Shown here: positions 34,034 to 45,054 of the stretch, piece after piece | Position numbering within the stretch: the first letter of the stretch is position 1 | Layout: the number at the start of each line of letters is the position of its first letter | Origin: BP-464 sp963825415 | Lineage (GTDB): Bacteria; Actinomycetota; Thermoleophilia; Solirubrobacterales; Solirubrobacteraceae | Length of the DNA stretch: 64,000 nucleotides | Reading direction: 5' to 3' | Assembly (NCBI GenBank): GCA_963825415.1 | Contig: CAWGTD010000003.1 | Location: 434,001-498,000, forward strand | Notes under the pieces: generated by a model | Database searches by the model: none | What the model saw: the letters and a program-made list of their open reading frames with translations, nothing else | What the model was told of the DNA's origin: nothing | Made by a program: the position numbers and the translations under genes

Positions 34034-35287
34034 CTAGGCCGCGGCGGCGCCGGGCAGCCCGCGGGGGACCGAGGCGCGCAGGCGCGCGAGCAGCTCGATC
34101 GTCTCCTCGCCCGCGCCGAGCGTGACCGCGCGCTCGCAGGCGGCGATCGCCTCGGACACGCGGTCGGTCCGCGCCAGCGAGTGGGCGTAGCGCGACCAGG
34201 CCGGCTCGGATTGCGAATCCAGCCACGTGGCCTGCTCGCACGCGCTGACCTCGCTACCGAGGTCGCCGGCGAGGTGGTAGGCGAGCGCCAGGTCGAGCAG
34301 GCCCTCCACGCTGGGCTCCAGGCGACGGGCGTGCTCGAGCGCGGCGAGCGCGGCCTCGCGGTCCATCAGCCGCAGCCGCAGCCGCCCGACGCGCTCCCAC
34401 GCGCCCGCGTCGCCGGGGGCGCGCGCGGCGCTGCGCTCGGCCGCCTCGGCGGCGAGGTCGATCGCGCCCATGTCTTCGTAGATGCGCGCCGCGAAGCGAT
34501 GGGGCGTGGGGCGCTCGCCCTCCACGCGCGTCCACGCGCGCACCGCACGGCCGGCGGCGTTGAGGTCGCCCGCCTGCCAGAACGCGAGCGTCATCAAACG
34601 CAGCACGGAGGCGTTGTCGGGCTCGGCGTCGCGCGCGTAGATGAGCCGCTGAGCGGCGAGCTTGTAGTCGCCCTCGGTCATCGCGTGCTGCGCGGCGGTC
34701 ATGAAGCGCTGCACGCGCTCGGCGGACGGGTCGGGCTTGGAGAAGTCGACGAACTGAAGCGAGCCGGCGGGCACCGTGCGGACGCCGGGCGCGAACTTGA
34801 CCCGCGCCCACTGCTGGATGTCGTCCTCGGAGCCGGTGAAGTAGATCCCGGTGACGCTGCCCACGCCCCATTCTGGATAGGCCAGGCAACGCGCATAGCG
34901 GTGCACGACGGAGTGGTCGGGCACCTGGCCGCCGAACGGGTCGTGGCGGCGACGGTCCTTGTCGGCGGCGGCGCGGCGCTGGGCCTCCTCGTATGCGCGC
35001 GCGCCCTCCTCGGCGCGCCGGGCGCGCGCCGCCGCGGCGCTGACCTTGACCGCGTTGCGCGAAACACGCCCGCCGCGCGAGCCCTCGGCGATCGACTCGA
35101 GCTGGTCGGCCGCCTCGTTGATCGCCTTGAGGTGGCGCTCGTGCTCGAACTGCTTGCCGGGCGGGGCGATGTCCGGATGCCAGACCTTCGCCATGCGCCG
35201 GCGGGCGAGCTGGACGTCGCGCTGATCGAACGGCGCCTCGAGCTCCAGGAGCAGGAGCGACTGCTCGATGTCGAGGACCTGCGGCAT
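34034..35287 (-). CDS. J-domain protein with TPR repeats
   Basis: 417 aa, cytosolic. Residues about 5-60 form a J-domain with the HPD tripeptide at 37-39 (AKVWHPDIAP), so it could activate an Hsp70 ATPase. A charged linker rich in Ala, Arg and Glu (about 75-120) follows. A middle segment has YPEWGVGSVTGIYFTGSEDDIQQWARVKFAPG, which I do not recognise. From about residue 200 onwards there are consecutive tetratricopeptide repeats (e.g. TEGDYKLAAQRLIYARDAEPDN, DREAALAALEHARRLEP). J-domain with TPRs suggests a dedicated co-chaperone with a bound partner. ATG 35285-35287 is the only suitable start. Divergent from a small membrane protein. Confidence 0.75.
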   Translation of the reverse strand: MPQVLDIEQSLLLLELEAPFDQRDVQLARRRMAKVWHPDIAPPGKQFEHERHLKAINEAADQLESIAEGSRGGRVSRNAVKVSAAAARARRAEEGARAYEEAQRRAAADKDRRRHDPFGGQVPDHSVVHRYARCLAYPEWGVGSVTGIYFTGSEDDIQQWARVKFAPGVRTVPAGSLQFVDFSKPDPSAERVQRFMTAAQHAMTEGDYKLAAQRLIYARDAEPDNASVLRLMTLAFWQAGDLNAAGRAVRAWTRVEGERPTPHRFAARIYEDMGAIDLAAEAAERSAARAPGDAGAWERVGRLRLRLMDREAALAALEHARRLEPSVEGLLDLALAYHLAGDLGSEVSACEQATWLDSQSEPAWSRYAHSLARTDRVSEAIAACERAVTLGAGEETIELLARLRASVPRGLPGAAAA

Positions 35288-35334
35288 TGACCTGTGGACG
35301 TTACCGCCGGGGAGCGTGCGGGAAGCACGAACTC

Positions 35335-35580
35335 GTGCCCGGCGACCCGAAGGAACAGCGCATCGTCGGCGGCCTGCGCGCGCTGCTCGACGTCGCCATC
35401 TTCGTGCTGATCTACATCGGGCTGCTGGCGTTCCTGCGCGACGCCGAGCCTGTGCTGGGCATCCTGCTGGTGCTCGTGGCGGGGGCGTGCGCGCTCGCGC
35501 TCGCGCAGCTACGGGTGCGCGACACCGACGAGCTCGAGCCGCAGGCGCCGGCTCAGCGCCGGCGGCCCGTCGCCAGGTAG
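35335..35580 (+). CDS. Small membrane protein, DUF4229-like size, two transmembrane helices
   Basis: 81 aa from GTG 35335, with GGGAAG upstream; the open frame extends further 5' but without family-like sequence. Two predicted membrane helices, LLDVAIFVLIYIGLLAFL and PVLGILLVLVAGACALALA, are joined by a short acidic turn (RDAEP). The C-terminal tail is acidic then Arg-rich (RVRDTDELEPQ...RRRPVAR). Actinobacteria have several small families like this; I cannot assign one firmly. Its last 28 nt overlap the 3' end of the convergent Asp-box gene. Confidence 0.55.
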   Translation: MPGDPKEQRIVGGLRALLDVAIFVLIYIGLLAFLRDAEPVLGILLVLVAGACALALAQLRVRDTDELEPQAPAQRRRPVAR

Positions 35581-37273
35581 GACTCGCCCGGGTCCAGCTC
35601 GAGGGTCTTGCGCTTCGCGAAGTCGAAGATCCAGACCCGCCCCGCGATCACGCGCGTGAGCGTGCCCGCGCAGCTGTCCTTGGTCAGCCAGGTGGTCCCG
35701 CGCTCGGTGCCGAACGAGCGCCGGCCGATCACGCGGAAGCGGCCGCTGGCCTTGGCGAGCAGGAAGCGCACGGTGCGCCGCCGCGCCGCACCGGCGTCGT
35801 TGCTCGCCTTGCTCGCCGCACAGCCGAGCGGCGGGCCGGTCATCGTGAGGTTGGCCGTGAGCTTGCCCCGGTAGAGCCCGCCCTTCTTCTGGCCGATCTT
35901 GAACTGCCCGCGGGAGAAGCGGCCGGTCTGCGTCCCGCCCGTCGCCGCCGCCGTCAGCGAGACGACGCCCTTGGTGGCGTCGACGACGGCCCCACGGGAA
36001 GCTGGGACGGGTCGGTCAGCGCGACGAACTTCTTGGACCCCGGCAGCCGCACGCGCACCTTGCCGCTGACGACGCTCGCGTTCATCGTCTTGCCGGCCAC
36101 CGGCGCCGGCAGGCCCTGGTCGGCCAGGCGCGGGATCGGGACCGCCGTGATCGGCCCACGGCCGTTGACGTCATAGGCGACGAACCCGCCGCCGTCGGGC
36201 GCCGCTCCCATCTGCAGGTTGAACGCCTGGTCGTTGGTGGCGGTCAGCGTGCGCTCGGCGCGCCAGCTCGCCCCACCGTCGGTCGAGACCCGGTAGCGCA
36301 GCGGGTCGGTGCCCGCGGGATGCACGCCGTTGGCGATCCAGACCGCGGCGACGTTGCCGCCGGCGTCCTGGAAGAGGTCGCGGAAGATCACGCTGTCCTC
36401 GACGGTCGGATCGCTGACCGCGACCGGCGCGCCGAAGCTGTGGCTGGCGGCATCGAAGCGTCGTGCGACGTAGGTGTCGCGGAACGGGCTGTCGGTGTGT
36501 TGCTTGCCGATCAGGACCGCGCCCTTGGGCCCGCTGGCGATCCGCAGCTCGGTCAACGGGCCGAGCGGTTGCGTGGGCCTCCACGAGGCGAGGTTGTTGG
36601 GGTCGCCCGCGCCGCTCCACTCGCGGAAGAACCCGTTCTTGAGATCGTCGAAGGCCACCAGCGGGACGTTCGGCGCGCTGAAACCAACGCTGCCGCTGTA
36701 GCTCTGCGACGAGCCGTCGCCGACGTTGGCGCTGGTCGCCGGCGCCGGGCCCGTCAGCGACGCCGACTGATAGTCGATGCCCAGCGTGTGGACGTCGTTG
36801 ACGATCGAGACGTTCCCGCCGGGCCCGAACGCCGCCTGGCCGGGTGCCACGGTGCTGACGATGCGCGGCGCAGCGAACGTGTTCCCGCCGTCGGTGGAGA
36901 AGACCGCCCAGGTTCCTTCGCCGGCGCCGCAGCAGCGGTAGGCGAGCAGGACCACCGTGCCGGGGGCCGGCGCGAGCACCTGCGGCTCGCCGAACGCGCT
37001 GAGCGGGAGGTTCAGCGTCTGCTGGGCCTGGCAGGCGGTGGCACCGCGCGGCACGCGGCAGTAGATCAGCGGGTCGGGCCCGAGGTTGCCGACGGCCGTG
37101 TAGTCCCAGGCGAAGTGTCCGGTGCCGGTGTCGTCGACCGCGACGTTGACCTTGTGGGCCGCCGGGTCGGCCGAGAGCGTGAACGGCTTGACGCCCAATG
37201 ACACGGGCTCGGCTGCGACCGCCGGTGCGCAAAGCACCAGCGCCATCGCGATCCCGCCGAGAAGCCTCCCCAC
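35553..37273 (-). CDS. Secreted Asp-box (BNR/sialidase-like) propeller protein with C-terminal actinobacterial surface domain, one frameshift
   Basis: About 573 aa after correction, from GTG 37271-37273 with a signal peptide (IAMALVLCAPAVAA). Two Asp-box motifs, STDGGNTF and STDGGASW, mark a sialidase-type beta-propeller, but catalytic Arg/Tyr residues of sialidases are not evident, so binding is as likely as catalysis. Near 35990 one G is missing from a G-run; adding it lets PSQLPVG continue into AVVDATKGVVSLTAA. This C-terminal ~145-residue domain has TGRFSRGQFKIGQ, C...R......GRFRVIGRRS and TTWLTKDSCAGTLTRV, a module seen at the ends of many exported actinobacterial proteins. Divergent from ettA. 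Confidence 0.75.
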
Positions 37274-37297
37274 AAGGCGACCGTACACTGGCGCCGG

Positions 37298-38949
<1,652 letters not shown>

Positions 38950-38953
<4 letters not shown>

Positions 38954-40524
38954 AGCACGAGCGGGACGGCCGACGCCGCGCGGCCGCCGGGCACGGCGGC
39001 GGTGGCGATGACGGTCGCGGCCAACGACCGTCCGATGCGGACTGCCGGCAGCTCGACGGTGTGCTTGCCGCGCGGCAATGTCCGTCGCACCGCGGCCAGC
39101 GTGACCGCGACCGGGCGGTCGGGCCCGCCGCTGTGCCACGAGGCCGTGCGCAGATCGCTGGTGCGCAGCACGAGGTCGACGGTCGCCGGACGATCGAGCG
39201 CGACAGTGGCGCGCACGACCGCCTTCGCCGCGGTGGCGCGCAGTCGCAGCGGGCCGCCCTCGGGCAGGCCCGCGAGCGGCGACGGCGCCAGCTTGTAGAT
39301 CCAGCTATCGGGCACGCCGCCCGCCGGCAGGCGGAACGGCCCCTTGACTTCGTAGACCGCGCCGTCGGCCAGCGGGGTGCCGGTCGCACCCGGGTACGGG
39401 TAGGCGCGCTGCGAGCCGAAGTACATGCGGTCGCCGGTGGGCGCGAACACCACGCCGGTCATCTCCGAACCCTCGTGCGCCGCCCCCGTCAGGCGCACGA
39501 ACGGCGAGACCGTGCGGTCGGGGGTGATCATGCCGATCTCCATGTTCCCACCGTCCTCGCAGACGTAGACGTCGCCGAACGGGGACACCGTGACGTTGTC
39601 GACGGCGTTGAGCGCGGCGTCGGGCGTCGCGCGGTGGTCGTAGAGCACCTCGAGCCGCTGTGCGGCGACGTCGAGCGCCCACACCCGCCTGTCGCCCTTG
39701 GTGGTGAAGTAGACGATGCCCTCGTGGTGCCACAGGCCCTCGCCGCCGTCAAACGTCGTGGCGCCGGGAACCTGCTTGCGCGTCTCCTTGCCCTGGGTGA
39801 CGATGTTCGGATCGGGCACCGGCGTCCAGGCCACGCCGCCGTCGGCCGCGACGGTCGCCGCCTGGAGCACGCCGCTGGAGAGGTCGCCGGGCACCGCCGG
39901 GCTGAAGCGGTAGAGCAGCCCGTCGGGCTGGTCCTCGGTTAGGTAGACGTCGCCGCTCGCCGGATCGACCGTGGCGGCCTCGTGCGGGAAGTTGCCCAGG
40001 GCCGGGCGCGGCAGGGCGGGCAGGAGTCCCGACGGGTCGGCCTCCCAGATCATGCCGCCGGGGTGCTCCTCGCCGGAGAGCCAGGTGCCCCATGGCGTCG
40101 GGCCGCCCGCGCAGTTGAGGTTGGTGCCGGCGAGGATGCGGCGCGCGCCGGTGATCGTGCCCGAGGGGTCGAAGCTGATCGACGAGCTGCCGCCGCCGAG
40201 GACGCCGGGCGTCTCGGAGTTGCTGACCAGCACCCACCCGCCGTCGGGAGCCAGGAACGTCGCCTCGCCGTCGCTGGCGAAGTGCCAGGGGTAGGTGGTG
40301 CCGTCGACGATCTTGCTTCCGCGGGCGATCTGGCGCCCGGTGAACCCGTCGGGCAGCATCAGCCCGAGCGCGTCGGGATCGCGCAGCGGGCCGTAGGGGC
40401 CGGGCCCCGCCGTGGCGGGTGCCGCAAGCGCGGCGCGCAGCATCCCCGGGGTGAACAAAGCGGCCCCGGTCGCGAGGCCGCCGGCGAGGAACCCGCGCCG
40501 GCTGTAGGTCATCTCGATCGCCAT
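38950..40524 (-). CDS. Tat-exported PhoX/DUF839-family protein
   Basis: 524 aa with a twin-arginine signal SRRGFLAGGLATGAALF at residues 8-24. The body is a beta-propeller of the PhoX/DUF839 family: GLMLPDGFTGRQIARG, WHFASDGEATF, WVLVSNSE, NCAGGPTPWGTWLSGEE and GNFPHEAATVDPASGDVYLTEDQ, all with acidic residues expected to bind calcium and iron. PhoX enzymes are calcium/iron phosphomonoesterases, but many relatives lack proven activity. The C-terminal ~100 residues (RATAAKAVVRATVALDRPATVDLVL...) look like an added beta-sandwich. Divergent from the ceramidase-like gene with a 92-nt spacer. Confidence 0.85.
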
Positions 40525-40594
40525 GGCTCCTGAAACGACGCGCGCGGGCGTTCCTCGCGGTGATTGCAGCGATGGTCACTGCGCAAGTTCTTCC

Positions 40595-40608
40595 GAACGC
40601 AAGCGTTC
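40595..40608. promoter_or_regulatory. Inverted repeat GAACGC-AA-GCGTTC between divergent exported-protein genes
   Basis: Perfect 6-bp arms with a 2-nt spacer, 9 nt before ATG 40617 and in the 92-nt region shared with the PhoX-like gene. A symmetric site of this kind could be a repressor operator for both genes. It is not a LexA box because the GAAC and GTTC half-sites are 6 rather than 4 nt apart. Confidence 0.4.
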
Positions 40609-40616
40609 TCAAGTGC

Positions 40617-43600
40617 ATGAAGATCCGCCTCGTCGCGCTCGGATGCGCTCTTGCCGCTTTCGCCCTGCCCGCCGCCGCCCACGCCGACGGACAGGTGAAG
40701 GCCGGCGCCGCTGTTGTAGACGGCACCTACCACGTCGGCAGCTCCGCGGGGCAGTACGCCTCGACCCGCGACGGCGGTTACGGCGACTACGACCCCCACG
40801 CCCAGTCGGTCAAGAACATGGCCTCCTACGGCGTGCAGTCGCGCGAGTCGGTACGGGCGCTCGTCGTCAAGGGCGCCGACGGCAACATCGTGGCGCTGGT
40901 GTCCGACGACCACTACATCCCGCAGGACGCGCTCTTCCGCCGGACGGCTCAGCTGGCCTCCGCGGCCACGGGTGGTGCGATCAACGCGAAGAACCTGACG
41001 ATGTCGGTCACCCACAACCACTCGTCGCCGTCGTACTCGTCGATGAACGCCGGCGTCTGGACCTTCCAGGACGCGTTCGACTTCCGCTTCTACGACTACT
41101 ACGCGCGCCAGAACGCCGCCGCGCTCAAGCAGGCCTACGAGCACCTGCACGACGTCCGCGTGAGCGCGACCGCGAGCTACTTCGACAAGATCCAGCGCAG
41201 CCCGCTGGGCCCGGGCCAGGCCGACGACGGCAGCCCGGCGGGCTTCACCGACTCCTACGCCGATCACGACCTGTCGGTGATCCGCTTCGAGGACATCGAC
41301 GACCCGGCGCATCCGAAGCCGCTGTCGACGCTGGTCAACCTCGGCCAGCACCCCGAGTTCCTCAACGGCTACGACCTGATCACCAGCGAGTTCCCCGGTG
41401 TGCTGGAGCGGATGGTCGACCGCACGGTCGGGGGCGTGACGATCTTCACCCAGAACGCGACGGGCAACAGCGAGATCGAGAAGGAGAAGTACCACGACGT
41501 CCACGAGCGTGAGGCCTTCGACCACACGCAGTACAACCAGATGGAGTGGGCGGCCCGCCAGCTCTCCGACGCGGTCATCAAGAACGTGCGCGACATCACC
41601 GCGCAGCGAGACAACCGCGACGACACCTCGCACTTCGGCATGACCTCCTACCACGACCGGTTCGTGCCGTGGATGAGCAACTTCCCGGTCGGGATCAAGG
41701 ACGTCTGGTTCCCCGGCCCGGTGTCGCACCCCTACCCGGGCGTGAACTCGTGCCGCACCGACCCGGCGCTGGCCGGCAACGTGCGGGTGGGCTCCGCCGC
41801 GGACTGCGCCGAGGTGCCGGCCGGCACGTCGGCGATGCCGGTCCTCGGACAGCTCCCGGGCGGCTGGCCGGCGGTCACCACCGACAACTTCGAGGAGCTG
41901 GGCATCCCGTTCCCCGAGAACGTCTCGACGCCTTCGCACGGCGCGCTGCAGGACACCCTCGGCGTGCACCTCCAGGCGTTCCGCCTGGGCGACATCCTGT
42001 TCACCGTCTGCTCGTGCGAGCAGTGGACCGATCAGGCCTACAACATCAAGACGCGCACGGACACGACGCCGGGCAACGAGTGGCTTGGCTACGACTCCAC
42101 CAACCCGCCCGCCGACGACAAGCAGCACGCCACCAACGCCTGCACGCCCAACGACGACGGCACGCACGCCGACGACGGGACAGGGACCGGCACCTGGAGC
42201 TGCTCGACTTCGGGCTCGCAGAAGATCTCCGACCGCGTGATCCAGCGGATGCGCGCCCGCACGCTCAACGACGCGGACGGCTGGGACGACCCCAAGTGCA
42301 CCGAGCTCGGCTGCGGCCTGCAGGGCGAGTCCGAGCCGACCGACCTGAAGAAGGTCCGCGGCAACTACACGCACGACGACACGACCGTCCGCGGCGGCAA
42401 GGCCCAGACCGCCGAGTACGCCGCCAAGCACGGCTACCGGATGACGGTCACGATCTCGATGTCCAACGACTACAACGGCTACATCGCGACCTACCGCGAC
42501 TACATGGGCCGCGACCACTACCGCAAGGCGCTGACCGGTTGGGGTCCGCACTCCAGCGACTACATGGCCACCCGGCTCGCGCGGATCGGGCACGCGCTCA
42601 AGGGCGACGCCGCCGCGCAGGCCGCGATCGACCAGGAGACCGACCCGGCCAAGGCCGCGCCCGAGTACGCCGCGCTGGCCGCCAAGGAGGCCGCCGACCA
42701 GGCGCACGAGGACGCCAAGATCCAGGCCGTCGGCGAGGCCGCCTCCCAGGCCGTCACCGCCTACGACATGACGGTGCCCGACGACGGCGCCGGCGCACCG
42801 ACCGACACGGTCCAGCCCAAGAACATCCAGCGCTTCGACGCGGCGACGTTCACCTGGGTCGGGGGCAACAACTACAGCGACAACCCGGAGGTCACCGTCG
42901 AGCGCAAGGTCGGCGACGACTGGGTGCTCTTCGGCAACCAGAGCGGCGAGGTGCCGATCAGCCTGAAGTACCCGGCCGGCGACCCCAGCGGCGTGGCGAC
43001 CTACCGGGCCGGCGGCCAGGTGTGGAAGTGGACGGCGACCTTCGAGGCCTTCGTCTCGCGCTTCGCGCTGGTCGACCCGCAGGGCAAGCCTTACGAGGCC
43101 ACGCCCGAGGGCACCTACCGCTTCCGCGTCAAGGGCCTCTGGCATCAGGGCGGGGCGGTCGTGCCCTACGAGCGGACGTCCGACGAGTTCGACGTCACCC
43201 CGTGGAGCGGCATCACCGTCGAGAACCCCCGCGTCGACGACGGCCATGTGGCGTTCTCGGCCGGCCCCCGGCACACGTTCAACGAGGGCCGCATCCGCGG
43301 GACCGACAGGCCGCCGCTCAACCCCGCGGTCGTGGACTTCACGATCGGCCCGGTCGACTACCCCGACTTCGTGGGCGACCAGGCGGCGACCGGGTTCCGG
43401 TTCCTCAACAAGCAGCGCGGCTACAGCGCGACGAGCGTGGACAACGCCGAGCACTACTGCCTGGACTGCCGCTTCCGCGACTGGCTGGACGCCACCGGGA
43501 CCCTGAAGGGCTACGTGACGTTCTTCACCGCCGACGGCAAGCGCAAGGTCGAGAAGGTCAAGACGACGAACGGCAGCTTCCGCACCAGCCGCACGCTCGG

Positions 43601-43679
43601 CCATGGCGAGCGCGCCGAGATCGTCATCGAGGATCTCTGGGGCAACACGAGCGGCGCCCCGGCCTCGCTCGGCGGCTAG
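40617..43679 (+). CDS. Secreted neutral/alkaline ceramidase-like protein
   Basis: 1020 aa from ATG 40617, which gives a clean signal peptide (MKIRLVALGCALAAFALPAAAHA). The first ~600 residues match the non-lysosomal neutral ceramidase N-terminal fold: GYGVQSRESVRALVV, zinc-type H-x-H in SVTHNHSSPSY (His133, His135), and LVNLGQHPEFL with the next histidine. The position that in classical ceramidases reads GDVSP with the catalytic serine here reads FTQNATGNSEIE, so activity on ceramide is doubtful. The remaining ~400 residues are beta-sandwich-like (FTWVGGNNYSDNPEVTVERK onwards). Possible roles are amide-lipid or other ester hydrolysis outside the cell. Confidence 0.78.
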   Translation: MKIRLVALGCALAAFALPAAAHADGQVKAGAAVVDGTYHVGSSAGQYASTRDGGYGDYDPHAQSVKNMASYGVQSRESVRALVVKGADGNIVALVSDDHYIPQDALFRRTAQLASAATGGAINAKNLTMSVTHNHSSPSYSSMNAGVWTFQDAFDFRFYDYYARQNAAALKQAYEHLHDVRVSATASYFDKIQRSPLGPGQADDGSPAGFTDSYADHDLSVIRFEDIDDPAHPKPLSTLVNLGQHPEFLNGYDLITSEFPGVLERMVDRTVGGVTIFTQNATGNSEIEKEKYHDVHEREAFDHTQYNQMEWAARQLSDAVIKNVRDITAQRDNRDDTSHFGMTSYHDRFVPWMSNFPVGIKDVWFPGPVSHPYPGVNSCRTDPALAGNVRVGSAADCAEVPAGTSAMPVLGQLPGGWPAVTTDNFEELGIPFPENVSTPSHGALQDTLGVHLQAFRLGDILFTVCSCEQWTDQAYNIKTRTDTTPGNEWLGYDSTNPPADDKQHATNACTPNDDGTHADDGTGTGTWSCSTSGSQKISDRVIQRMRARTLNDADGWDDPKCTELGCGLQGESEPTDLKKVRGNYTHDDTTVRGGKAQTAEYAAKHGYRMTVTISMSNDYNGYIATYRDYMGRDHYRKALTGWGPHSSDYMATRLARIGHALKGDAAAQAAIDQETDPAKAAPEYAALAAKEAADQAHEDAKIQAVGEAASQAVTAYDMTVPDDGAGAPTDTVQPKNIQRFDAATFTWVGGNNYSDNPEVTVERKVGDDWVLFGNQSGEVPISLKYPAGDPSGVATYRAGGQVWKWTATFEAFVSRFALVDPQGKPYEATPEGTYRFRVKGLWHQGGAVVPYERTSDEFDVTPWSGITVENPRVDDGHVAFSAGPRHTFNEGRIRGTDRPPLNPAVVDFTIGPVDYPDFVGDQAATGFRFLNKQRGYSATSVDNAEHYCLDCRFRDWLDATGTLKGYVTFFTADGKRKVEKVKTTNGSFRTSRTLGHGERAEIVIEDLWGNTSGAPASLGG

Positions 43680-43682
43680 GGC

Positions 43683-44366
43683 TCAGGCCAGGCCGTCGAG
43701 CGCGGCGATCAGCGAGCGGACGTCGGCCACCACGGCGTCCGCCTCGGTGAGCGCCTCGGCGGGGTAGGGACCGCCGGCGACGGCCACGCAGCGCACGCCG
43801 TCGGCGCGGGCGCACGCGATGTCGCGCGGGGTGTCGCCGATCACGACCGTCTGCTCGCGCGGATGGGGCCGGCCCTGCTCGCCGGCGCGGCGGCGGGCGA
43901 TCGCGGGCAGCATCGTGCGGTCCTCGTGGTCGGAGCCGAACCCGCCCTGGCCCGACGGAAACCACGACCCGATTCCCGCCGCACGGAGCTTCAGGCGGGC
44001 GACCGGCTCCAGATTGCCGGTGACCAGCGAAAGCAGCACGCCCTCGCGCGCGCCCAGCGTCGCCAGCGCCTCGGGTGCCCCCGGCGCCACGCGGGCTGAA
44101 AGATCGTCAGGCACCCGCTGGGCGTACTCCTCGGCGACCACCGCGCGGAACTCCTCCTGGCCGGCGTCGATGGCCGTCGCGTCGATTCCGCTGAGCAGGC
44201 AGATGTGGCGGGCGATCTCGAGGTCGGTTCGTCCGGCCGCCTCGACCGGCGGCGCGGCGGGGTCGCGGATCCCGTAGACCCGCAGCAGCGCCGCGTGGAC
44301 GGCGTCGCGATGCTCGGCGTGGGCCCCGCGCAGCAGGGTGCCGTCGATGTCGAACAGCAGCAGCAC
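43683..44366 (-). CDS. HAD-superfamily hydrolase, phosphoglycolate-phosphatase-like
   Basis: 227 aa from GTG 44364-44366. HAD motif 1 is LLLFDIDGTLL (Asp6 and Asp8), motif 2 is SLVTGN, and motifs 3 and 4 are within VVIGDTPRDIACARADG. The helical cap between motifs 1 and 2 makes it a subclass I member such as Gph or beta-phosphoglucomutase-like phosphatases. Substrate uncertain. It follows the NiCoT transporter with a 28-nt gap on the same strand, so it may be the last gene of the metal-transport unit, possibly by chance. Confidence 0.85.
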   Translation of the reverse strand: MLLLFDIDGTLLRGAHAEHRDAVHAALLRVYGIRDPAAPPVEAAGRTDLEIARHICLLSGIDATAIDAGQEEFRAVVAEEYAQRVPDDLSARVAPGAPEALATLGAREGVLLSLVTGNLEPVARLKLRAAGIGSWFPSGQGGFGSDHEDRTMLPAIARRRAGEQGRPHPREQTVVIGDTPRDIACARADGVRCVAVAGGPYPAEALTEADAVVADVRSLIAALDGLA

Positions 44367-44394
44367 CCGCGCATTGTCGCCGACGGTGTCTCGC

Positions 44395-45054
44395 TCAGAA
44401 GACGTACGGCACGGCGTTCAGCGCGCCGAGCGAGTACCAGACCCCGAACGCGAGGCTCAGGCAGCCGAGCGCCATCGCGGCGGGCGCGACCCGCTGGACC
44501 ACGACGTCGCGCGACAGCGCGTAGCCGAAGGTGGTCGAGGCCAGCGTCATCGACACGGCGGTGAAGGCGGCGAAGAGCGCCAGAGCGACGAGCGCCTCGA
44601 CGTGGTCGGGGATCCCGGCGAGCAGCAGGACGCCGACGCCCGCCGACCCGCCCATGCCGTGGACGAGGCCGATGCCGAACGCGCCCGCCGGTGAGCGCGC
44701 GGGGCGCCGGTCATGGCGGTGCTGGCGGACGAGCAGACGGATCGCCAGCGCGATGATCACGATGCCGACGGCGAACTCCGCCGCGGTCTGCACCGCCTGC
44801 GGCAGGTAGGCGCTGTAGAGCACGATCGGCACCCCGAAGACGAACAGCGACGTGGCGTGCCCCGCCCCCCACGACAGGCCCAGGCGGCGGGCGCTGCGAG
44901 GATCGGGATCGTCGCCGGCTACGAGCGTCGTCACGGCGGTCAGGTGGTCGGGGTCGCCGGCGTGGCGCAGCCCGAGCAGGACCGCGATGAGCGCCACGAT
45001 CAAGAACGCCTCCCCGGCGCCGAGCCCGGCGATCATGTCGTCGAGGCCGAACAT
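44395..45054 (-). CDS. NiCoT-family nickel/cobalt transporter (HoxN/NixA-like)
   Basis: 219 aa, about six to seven membrane helices. Shorter than most NiCoTs, but it has the signature RHAGDPDHLTAVTTLV at residues 30-45 (the H-x4-DH metal motif in the second helix) and LGLSWGAGHATSLFVFG and GLVHGMGGSAGVG. It imports Ni2+ or Co2+ at high affinity. ATG 45052-45054 overlaps the Fur-family stop (TGATG), so the two are translationally coupled. The C-terminal part ends after YSLGALNAVPYVF. The regulator next to it suggests nickel- or cobalt-responsive control. Confidence 0.87.
   Translation of the reverse strand: MFGLDDMIAGLGAGEAFLIVALIAVLLGLRHAGDPDHLTAVTTLVAGDDPDPRSARRLGLSWGAGHATSLFVFGVPIVLYSAYLPQAVQTAAEFAVGIVIIALAIRLLVRQHRHDRRPARSPAGAFGIGLVHGMGGSAGVGVLLLAGIPDHVEALVALALFAAFTAVSMTLASTTFGYALSRDVVVQRVAPAAMALGCLSLAFGVWYSLGALNAVPYVF

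Noticed and set aside
40595..40608. LexA/SOS box at GAACGCAAGCGTTC
   Set aside because: The GAAC and GTTC half-sites are 6 nt apart; the Gram-positive LexA box needs 4. Kept only as a generic inverted repeat.
40509..43604. A 1031-aa open frame antisense to the ceramidase-like gene
   Set aside because: It is a GC-rich shadow: Val/Arg-rich composition with no motif, while the plus-strand frame has signal peptide and conserved metal motifs.
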